Source of the DNA: an uncultured Christensenella sp.
GTDB taxonomy: Bacteria > Bacillota > Clostridia > Christensenellales > Borkfalkiaceae
Direction: 5' to 3'
Assembly: GCA_905212395.1 (NCBI GenBank)
Contig: CAJMEI010000039.1
Location: forward strand, 1-8,510
DNA length: 8,510 bases
How positions within the stretch are numbered: position 1 is the stretch's first letter; each line of letters starts with the position of its first letter. The translations under genes and the position numbers were made by a program. Shown here one piece after another: positions 1 through 5,567 of this stretch. The notes under the pieces were generated by a model. That model was not told the DNA's origin and did no database searches. It saw only the letters and a list, made by a program, of their open reading frames with translations.

Positions 1-8
1 TTGAAATA

Positions 9-37
9 TTGAAAAATTTATTTATAAATGGTATAAT
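9..37 (+). promoter_or_regulatory. Sigma-A-type promoter with extended -10, upstream of the acyltransferase gene
   Basis: A -35 box TTGAAA (9-14) is followed after exactly 17 bp by a perfect -10 box TATAAT (32-37). The -10 is preceded by TGG (29-31), which makes an extended TGn -10. The expected transcription start, about 7 bases after the -10 box, falls at roughly 43-45, directly on the ATG at 44. No Shine-Dalgarno sequence lies between the promoter and the start codon. A second TTGAAA at 1-6 is too far away (25 bp) to pair with this -10. Confidence 0.75.
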
Positions 38-43
38 AAAAAA

Positions 44-1099
44 ATGAGAAATAAAAGAATAGATTTACTAAGGGTTATAGCGATATTTTTTATCGTATGG
101 TTACATTCGGCAACGGATAAAGTTTTTCCGAGCGCGGTTATGCAAATAAGCGCCGTACCCGTACATATTTTCTTTTTCCTTGCAGGGTATTTTTGTTTCG
201 GAAAAACGGATAAGCAACTTTGGAAACGAATTTTACATTTTTTCGCGCTGTACGTTTTAGCTAACGTTTTTTATTTAATAGTGTGCTGTATAGTTACAAA
301 AAGTACGCCTATAAGCTATTTAAAAGGTCTTTATAGTAGTCAGGGATTTAAAAAATTCTTTTTAAATTTTTTTGCGTTTAATACGTTTTTACCGTCGCAA
401 TTAGGCGGGCATTTATGGTATTTATCGGCGTTTATCGTGGCGATGATAGCTTTGATAATCGTAAGAAGAAAATTTTTATTGCCTATTTCTATAACTCTTT
501 ATTTAATAGGCGTTGCGCTTTCACGAATAATATTCCCCGTTAAAAATATAACGGTTTCCGCTTATTGTTTGAGAAACGGAATTTTCGAAGCCGTACCTAT
601 GGTATTTTTGGGATATTATCTTCATTCTATAAAGGACAAAACGCAAAGAATATATCAAAGAAAAGCTTTATTTTTTTCCGTTTCTGCGATAATTTTAATT
701 GTAAGTTATATAATCTTAACCGTAATTTACAAAAAATTTAACGTTTGTACGGATTTGGCTATATTAAACGTTGTGATAGCCCTAACGCTTTTCTTCTTGT
801 TTGCTTATCCCGCAAAAGAAAGAGATAATAATGTCGCATTAAACTTATTTGCTTTTATCGGGGCGAAATTAACGCTTTATATTTATATAATTCATCCGAT
901 ATTTATAGTAGTGTTTTCAAAAGTTTTAAGCAAATTTATGGTAACGCTTTTTGCGTTTTTGGCTTCGCTTGCGGTAAGCTATTTGTATTACGAATTAAAA
1001 ATTACGTTTAAAGATTTATTAAACAAGAAAAAACAAACGGTTTGTAGTCAAGAAAAATTAAGCGAAGAGAACGAAGAAAAAAACACTAACGAACAATAA
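44..1099 (+). CDS. Acyltransferase family 3 integral membrane protein (OafA/WecH-like), 351 aa
   Basis: This is a multi-pass membrane enzyme of the acyltransferase-3 family. Members typically move an acetyl or other acyl group onto cell-surface sugars or lipids at the cytoplasmic membrane. The family signature is visible at the N-terminus: D7, R10 and the presumed catalytic H21 in the context VWLHS. A second hydrophobic block follows (residues 38-50, HIFFFLAGY), and then a GGHLWYL segment (121-127). About ten hydrophobic membrane segments can be drawn, for example at 9-24, 38-53, 62-84, 123-140, 145-165, 205-228, 236-255 and 266-317. A charged cytoplasmic tail of Lys, Glu and Asn closes the protein (about 325-351). 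The ATG at 44 is the only sensible start: an in-frame TGA lies upstream at 2-4, and the next Met (33) would remove R10 and H21. The acceptor substrate cannot be read from the sequence. The convergent neighbour is a lipoprotein, so a cell-envelope role is plausible but unproven. Confidence 0.85.
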   Translation: MRNKRIDLLRVIAIFFIVWLHSATDKVFPSAVMQISAVPVHIFFFLAGYFCFGKTDKQLWKRILHFFALYVLANVFYLIVCCIVTKSTPISYLKGLYSSQGFKKFFLNFFAFNTFLPSQLGGHLWYLSAFIVAMIALIIVRRKFLLPISITLYLIGVALSRIIFPVKNITVSAYCLRNGIFEAVPMVFLGYYLHSIKDKTQRIYQRKALFFSVSAIILIVSYIILTVIYKKFNVCTDLAILNVVIALTLFFLFAYPAKERDNNVALNLFAFIGAKLTLYIYIIHPIFIVVFSKVLSKFMVTLFAFLASLAVSYLYYELKITFKDLLNKKKQTVCSQEKLSEENEEKNTNEQ

Positions 1100-1100
1100 A

Positions 1101-1129
1101 AAAAGCGGTAACGAAAAGTTACCGCTTTT
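1101..1129. terminator. Bidirectional intrinsic terminator between convergent genes
   Basis: A perfect 12-bp stem (1101-1112 with 1118-1129, core GCGGTAAC/GTTACCGC) closes a 5-base loop GAAAA. It begins two bases after the acyltransferase stop codon and lies 13 bp beyond the lipoprotein stop codon on the other strand. Read on the - strand, the hairpin is followed by seven T (complement of A 1098-1104, partly within the stem). On the + strand the T run is only four bases before GCA. It should therefore stop both transcripts, with the stronger terminator form facing the lipoprotein gene. Confidence 0.88.
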
Positions 1130-1142
1130 AGCATTTTAAATT

Positions 1143-2090
1143 TTAGTTAAATTGGTTTGTCGTAAACGTTTTTAAAGTATAAACTATTTCTCCCGTAGAG
1201 AACGCAGGGGTAGAAAACTTTAATAAAACGTTATTTTTAAACATTGTCGTTTGCGTAGAATAATATGCGTAAAGTTTAGAACCGCTGTAAGTTCCCGTTT
1301 TGCAAATAGATAAACAATCTGTTTTAATAGAAGTTTGTTTGTGTCCGTAAAGGGTGCAGTCGGTAGTCATATCGGTATTGGTAGATTCCGCCTTAACCGC
1401 TAAGGAAAGCATTTCGTTTTGCACTACGCTATAAGTTTTTAACGTTATATTAAATCCGCTTTCTATTTTATACATTCTCGGATAGAACATTAAAAGTTCG
1501 TTTTCGCAAAAAGACGAAGAATTATAAGATTTTTCGCTTTTTTCGGGCGTTTCCAAAACTTTGTCGGATAATTCTTTAAAGCTTGTAACCGCTTTATCGC
1601 CGTAGTTTACGGTGTATTCGTATTTAATAGTTTCAAATTTAATAGAGCTTCCGTCGGGAACGGGAGAAGTGGAAGTTACTTGTTTTTCCGTTCTATACGG
1701 TTTAATGCTGTCGCCGTATCCTTTAAAATAAACTACGCTGTGCATGCTGTCGTCGACGTTAGCGGTTTTTGATTTATAGGAATAAGTTCCTTTTAAGACC
1801 ATAGAACTTTCAAGTTTATAACAAACTTCATCGCTATCGGGCAAAGTTGATTTAGTTAAATGCGTTTGGTAAGTTCCCGTAGTAATAGTAAGGGTTACTT
1901 CAGCTTTTTTATACGGTTTAATTTCAATTTCGTATTCGCTTTTTTCGTCTACGTCCGCAATTCCGCCGGTTTGAGGGTTTTTAAGCCAATAAGCTCCGCT
2001 TTTAGAATAAGAAGTAGGGCTTGACGAACAACCCGAAGCAAGCGAAAAACACAAAACGCAAGTAAATAAAATCGCAATTAATTTTTTCAT
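1143..2090 (-). CDS. Putative secreted lipoprotein of unknown function, 315 aa
   Basis: I do not recognise this family. The N-terminus is a classic lipoprotein signal peptide: MKK, a hydrophobic stretch (4-18), then the lipobox ASGC with the lipidated cysteine at C21. A Ser/Thr-rich linker (SSSPTSYSKS) follows. The mature protein should therefore be anchored to the outer face of the membrane. The rest is rich in Thr, Ser, Tyr and Lys with alternating polar and hydrophobic residues, suggesting an all-beta extracellular domain. Three short GTY-containing segments recur (TGTYQ, KGTYSY, TGTYSG). Five cysteines remain after C21. No catalytic motif, transmembrane helix or transporter-type domain is visible. 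The start is supported by a CGGAG ribosome-binding site 5 bases upstream (2096-2100) and a strong promoter 54 bp upstream. It is transcribed alone, divergently from addB. A surface adhesin, substrate-binding or structural role is possible, but there is no direct evidence for any of them. Confidence 0.8.
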   Translation of the reverse strand: MKKLIAILFTCVLCFSLASGCSSSPTSYSKSGAYWLKNPQTGGIADVDEKSEYEIEIKPYKKAEVTLTITTGTYQTHLTKSTLPDSDEVCYKLESSMVLKGTYSYKSKTANVDDSMHSVVYFKGYGDSIKPYRTEKQVTSTSPVPDGSSIKFETIKYEYTVNYGDKAVTSFKELSDKVLETPEKSEKSYNSSSFCENELLMFYPRMYKIESGFNITLKTYSVVQNEMLSLAVKAESTNTDMTTDCTLYGHKQTSIKTDCLSICKTGTYSGSKLYAYYSTQTTMFKNNVLLKFSTPAFSTGEIVYTLKTFTTNQFN

Positions 2091-2107
2091 ATATTCTCCG
2101 TTTTTAG

Positions 2108-2123
2108 CGTTAAAATTTTAACG
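2108..2123. repeat. Perfect 16-bp AT-rich palindrome in the lipoprotein leader
   Basis: CGTTAAAATTTTAACG is a perfect inverted repeat. It lies between the predicted transcription start (about 2137) and the ribosome-binding site (2096-2100) of the lipoprotein gene. That position suits a repressor operator. As RNA it could form only a weak 6-bp stem with a 4-base loop. A related element lies in the addB leader on the other side of the divergent promoters. The sequence itself is certain; its function is a guess. Confidence 0.45.
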
Positions 2124-2143
2124 TTTTTTCGTTTAATAACAAC

Positions 2144-2172
2144 ATTATAACAAAAACGATAAAAAAAAGCAA
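2144..2172 (-). promoter_or_regulatory. Promoter of the lipoprotein gene, with extended -10
   Basis: On the - strand a perfect TATAAT (complement of 2144-2149) is preceded by TGT, giving an extended TGn -10. A -35-like TTGCTT (complement of 2167-2172) lies 17 bp upstream. The predicted start near 2137 gives a leader of about 46 nt that carries a CGGAG ribosome-binding site at 2096-2100. The promoter is back-to-back with that of addB, the two -10 boxes being about 65 bp apart. Confidence 0.7.
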
Positions 2173-2189
2173 AATAAATCGATAAAAAA

Positions 2190-2219
2190 TTCCGATTAGT
2201 ACGTTAAATGTGATATAAT
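2190..2219 (+). promoter_or_regulatory. Promoter of the addB-addA operon, with extended -10 and weak -35
   Basis: A perfect TATAAT (2214-2219) is preceded by TGA (2211-2213), forming an extended -10. The only -35 candidate is TTCCGA (2190-2195) with an 18-bp spacer, which is a poor match to TTGACA. Transcription would depend mainly on the extended -10. The expected start near 2226 leaves a leader of about 123 nt before the addB ATG. The ribosome-binding site AAGGG (2338-2342) lies 6 bases before that ATG. Confidence 0.65.
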
Positions 2220-2263
2220 ACAAGAAGTCGGAAGTTTGCTTGCAAAAGTTTTCTTTGCATTAT

Positions 2264-2290
2264 TTAAAATTTTAGCGGTAAAATTTAAAA
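2264..2290 (+). repeat. AT-rich inverted repeat (hairpin) in the addB leader
   Basis: Positions 2267-2274 pair perfectly with 2279-2286 around a GCGG loop. After one A-A mismatch, three more pairs follow (2263-2265 with 2288-2290). All stem pairs are A-U, so the hairpin is weak, and there is no T run after it that would suggest an attenuator. TTAAAATTTTA at 2264-2274 repeats the core of the palindrome in the lipoprotein leader (2110-2120). It could be a shared operator or a minor leader structure. Confidence 0.35.
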
Positions 2291-2348
2291 CTACCTTTAA
2301 AAGTTAATTTTTACGACTAGAATAATAAACGCGAAATAAGGGTTTAAA

Positions 2349-5300
2349 ATGATTTACGTTGAAAAAAATTTTTACAACTTAACTAATAAAACCATAGACG
2401 TCATTAAAGAAAAAGGGGATAAGTCTACGATAGTATTTTCGGAAGACAGGAATACTTTGGCTTTGGAAAGGGCGTTATGTGAAAAAACGGGCGGAAGTTT
2501 TTTTTGCGACGTAACTACGCTTAATAGGTTTTATTTAAAATTAAACGATAAAAAGGACGTTTGCACAAAAGTTGCCAGCAGTTTAATTTTAAAGCAAATT
2601 ATTTTAAACAATAAAGAGAAATTAAAGTGTTTTGCGTATTCTTCGGCGCTGAGTCTAGCAAAGTCTTTATTCGAATTGATATCGCAGTTAAAAAGCGCGA
2701 AAGTAACTCCCGAAAAAATTTTAGAGTGTTCGGGTAAGTTCGACGGATTATTTGCGAATAAATTACACGACGTTGCTTTTTGTTACAGCGAGTACGAAAA
2801 ATTTTTGTCCGAGAAAAATTTATACGACGGAAACAACTATTTAGACGGTTTTGTAGAAAGTTTAAAAACTTTTCCGTTAGAAGATTATTGCGTAATTATA
2901 TCGGGGTACGATTCTGTTACAAAGCAAACGGCGCAAATTTTTAAAGAAATCTCTTTGCGCGCAAAAAGCGTAGACTTTATAGTTTTAGGCGGAAGAGAAG
3001 AAGTTTACGTTAACGAAATGGCAGATTTTGCTAAGTCTTTAAAACAAGATTTAGTTTGTTCTCCGGAACTTCCTTTGACGGAGTATTTATTTAACGAAGG
3101 CAAAAAAGTCGGCTTATATAGCGATAAAGTGGCTATAAAGGAATACGGAAACGAAGTAGAAGAAATAAATTCCGTATGTGAAAAAATAAGGTTAAAAGTA
3201 AATAACGGGGCAAAGTATTCGGACTTTTTATACGTTGCAGGCAATTTTTCGTCGGCAAAGCTTATGATAAAAAAAGCTTTCGACGATTATAATATTCCGT
3301 ATTATTTCGAAGATAAATTCGTTTTATCGGAACATCCTTTATTAAAAGCCTTAAGCGTTTTTTTAGACGCGGTGTATTATAAAGGAGATTTAAGGCGTTA
3401 TAAAAGATTTTTGCGTTTTTCCGCCATTTTGGACAAAACGGCGTCGGACGAGTACTTGTCTTTCATAGAAAAAAACGCTTATACCGAAAAGACGATAGCT
3501 TTTCCCTTTACGGAAAAAGACGAAAAAATAGAAGAGTATGAAAAAATAAGACAAAAAGGCTCTATTGTTTATTCTTGCGCTCAAAGCGGAACGGTTAAGT
3601 ATTTTTGCGATAAAATAAGGGAAGTTTTTTCCGTATTTTCCACGCAAGGCAACTGCGAAAAAATAGCCGAAATATTTAGCAGGGAAGGGGAAGAGGAATT
3701 AGCCGAATTTTGCGTTACGGGGCAAGAAAAAATAGAAGAGTTATTAAACGAGCTTGAAATTTTTTCTACCAACGAAAAAATCAGCACGATAGAGTTTAAA
3801 AGTTTATTATTGTCGGGCGCGGAGAGTAGCGAAATTACAGTGCTTCCGCAAACTTCGGAATGTGTATACGTAGGTTCTTACGCCGAATGTAAATTCCGTT
3901 TTGCTAAAAACTTATTTGCAACCGCGCTTACTTCTACCGTTTTATCGCCCGTAAACGACACTTGTATTTTTACCGACTCCGATTTAAGGCGATTAGACGC
4001 TTTATCCGTTGAAATAGACCCTAAAATAGAAATAGTAAACAGGCGTCAAAAAGAAGCGCTTTGCGTTGCGTTAACGGAATTTACAAATAGCGCCGAGTAT
4101 TCTTATTCCGTTACGGATTTGAACGGCGGAATGAATATGCCTAGCGAGATAATAGCAAATATCGAAAATTGCTACGACGTAAAAACGGTAAAAGTAGGTT
4201 TGTATAACGAGTTGCTATTAAGTCAAGGGGACGAAAAATTAAAAAAAGATTATTATTGTTCAAAGTTTTTAACCGAAAAAACGGGGCTTAAAAATTTTGC
4301 GATTCAAGCGGAGAGATTTAGATTTTTTCAAGGGGATTCCTTTGGTTTTTCGTCTTTTTACGAAGCGTTAAAGGGAGAAAAGAAAGAAGCAAAACTAGAT
4401 AAAATTTTAAGAGAAGTAAACAGTGAAATTGTCGTTTGCGAGAAAACAGCGGGAGATTTGTTTTTTAAAGACGGATTCGTTTCTGCTACGACTTTAGAGC
4501 AATATTTTTCCTGCCCGTATAAAAATTACGTTTCCAACGGGTTAAAGTTAAAAGAAGTTCAAGACGGAACGGTAAAGCCTAACGACTTGGGTAGTGTTTT
4601 ACATGAAGTACTACAAAATTTTATAAAAATAGCTTTTGGCGACGATAACGCAAATAAACAAGAATTTACGGACAATCAAATAGAAATTATCGTAAATCAG
4701 CTTATAGACACACTTTTACTAGACGAAAACTATTCTAAATACTTAAAAAAAGTTCAATACAAGTTAACTTTTTCACTTCTTCGACAAGAAGCCGTTAAGT
4801 ATTGTAAAAGGGTATACGCTTCGTTTAAAAACAGCGAATTTCGCCCGTTGTATACCGAAAAATCGTTTGGATTCGAAAAGGATAAATTTAAAGCTATTGA
4901 CCTTCCCGTAAAAAGCGGAAAATATAAAGTTAAGGGAATAATAGACAGAATAGACGTCGACAAGGAAAACAACGCTCGAATAATAGATTATAAATCGGGT
5001 AAAACAAGCGTTAAAACGGACGGTGGAGAAACTAATTTCGAAGACGAAAGTCTGCTTTATAAAGGCAAAAAAATGCAATTGTACCTTTATATGAACGTTT
5101 TAAAAGACAATAATTATTCGGTTTCGGGAGTATATTACGCTCCCGTAAACGATAACTATTTAAAGGCGGGCGATAAGCTTTCCCCTATATTGCAAGGTAA
5201 AACGGTGTACGATGAAAAAATTATAAAAAACACCGACGCTAATATTTTCGAAAAATTAGACAGCGACGTTTTAAGCGTAAAGTTTTCGAATGATAAGGTA

Positions 5301-5567
5301 GTAAAGAAAAATAAAGACTTTTTAGATAAGCAAACTCTTTTAGACTGCGGGGAATACGCTAAAATTTTAAGCGGAAAAGCCGTTGACGAAATAAAAAAAG
5401 GCGTGATAATCGCGTCTCCCTCGGGGTCTGATTGCGAACGTTGTCAATATAAAGGACTATGTACTTTCGACAAGGAAAAGCGCGACACAACAAGGCGTAT
5501 TCGCAAGGTTAGCGGAGAAAACATATCCGTAATCGTAGAAAAGGAAAATAAAAATGGAAAGGACTAA
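2349..5567 (+). CDS. addB: AddB/RexB subunit of the AddAB helicase-nuclease, 1072 aa
   Basis: AddB pairs with AddA to resect double-strand DNA ends, producing a 3' single-stranded tail for RecA. The N-terminal two thirds has the helicase-like fold of the family. A recognisable segment is IPYYFED followed by SEHPLLKA (H329). The usual Walker A motif near the N-terminus is missing: where GxxGxGKT is expected, the sequence reads FYNLTNKT. The C-terminal RecB-type nuclease looks intact. It has H752 (LGSVLHEVL), D866 (GIIDRID), D880 and K882 (IIDYKSGK), then Q910 and Y914 (MQLYLY). Four cysteines match the AddB iron-sulfur staple: C722 in YFSCPYK, and C1029, C1032 and C1038 spaced Cx2Cx5C. The length is slightly below the roughly 1150 residues common in Bacillus. 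The ATG at 2349 follows an AAGGG ribosome-binding site, with an in-frame stop at 2337-2339, so no longer ORF is possible. It overlaps addA by 14 bp. Family assignment is firm. The absence of Walker A resembles streptococcal and lactococcal RexB as I recall them. Confidence 0.95.
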   Translation: MIYVEKNFYNLTNKTIDVIKEKGDKSTIVFSEDRNTLALERALCEKTGGSFFCDVTTLNRFYLKLNDKKDVCTKVASSLILKQIILNNKEKLKCFAYSSALSLAKSLFELISQLKSAKVTPEKILECSGKFDGLFANKLHDVAFCYSEYEKFLSEKNLYDGNNYLDGFVESLKTFPLEDYCVIISGYDSVTKQTAQIFKEISLRAKSVDFIVLGGREEVYVNEMADFAKSLKQDLVCSPELPLTEYLFNEGKKVGLYSDKVAIKEYGNEVEEINSVCEKIRLKVNNGAKYSDFLYVAGNFSSAKLMIKKAFDDYNIPYYFEDKFVLSEHPLLKALSVFLDAVYYKGDLRRYKRFLRFSAILDKTASDEYLSFIEKNAYTEKTIAFPFTEKDEKIEEYEKIRQKGSIVYSCAQSGTVKYFCDKIREVFSVFSTQGNCEKIAEIFSREGEEELAEFCVTGQEKIEELLNELEIFSTNEKISTIEFKSLLLSGAESSEITVLPQTSECVYVGSYAECKFRFAKNLFATALTSTVLSPVNDTCIFTDSDLRRLDALSVEIDPKIEIVNRRQKEALCVALTEFTNSAEYSYSVTDLNGGMNMPSEIIANIENCYDVKTVKVGLYNELLLSQGDEKLKKDYYCSKFLTEKTGLKNFAIQAERFRFFQGDSFGFSSFYEALKGEKKEAKLDKILREVNSEIVVCEKTAGDLFFKDGFVSATTLEQYFSCPYKNYVSNGLKLKEVQDGTVKPNDLGSVLHEVLQNFIKIAFGDDNANKQEFTDNQIEIIVNQLIDTLLLDENYSKYLKKVQYKLTFSLLRQEAVKYCKRVYASFKNSEFRPLYTEKSFGFEKDKFKAIDLPVKSGKYKVKGIIDRIDVDKENNARIIDYKSGKTSVKTDGGETNFEDESLLYKGKKMQLYLYMNVLKDNNYSVSGVYYAPVNDNYLKAGDKLSPILQGKTVYDEKIIKNTDANIFEKLDSDVLSVKFSNDKVVKKNKDFLDKQTLLDCGEYAKILSGKAVDEIKKGVIIASPSGSDCERCQYKGLCTFDKEKRDTTRRIRKVSGENISVIVEKENKNGKD
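5540..5553 (+). promoter_or_regulatory. Ribosome-binding site for addA inside the end of addB
   Basis: AAAGGA at 5540-5545 lies 8 bases before the addA ATG at 5554, within the last codons of addB. The addB stop codon (5565-5567) falls 9 bases after the addA start codon. Ribosomes finishing addB can therefore re-initiate on addA, which would help keep the two subunits near equal amounts. This site fixes the addA start, and the protein that follows begins with the normal family N-terminus. Confidence 0.7.

Noticed and set aside
1..14. Tandem TTGAAA boxes as two overlapping promoters
   Set aside because: Only the copy at 9-14 has a correctly spaced -10 box. The copy at 1-6 is 25 bp from TATAAT and no other -10 is present.
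2091..2348. Possible small gene or structured RNA in the 258-bp divergent intergenic region
   Set aside because: No open frame with a ribosome-binding site is visible, and no tRNA, T-box or riboswitch pattern is recognisable. The region is accounted for by two promoters, two leaders and the palindromic elements.
3005..3787. Three open frames of 68-85 codons on the - strand inside addB (3005-3244, 3390-3647, 3581-3787)
   Set aside because: They lie antisense within an unbroken addB with clear family motifs. They show no ribosome-binding site or recognisable domain, and their phenylalanine- and serine-rich composition is what antisense of Lys/Glu-rich codons gives.
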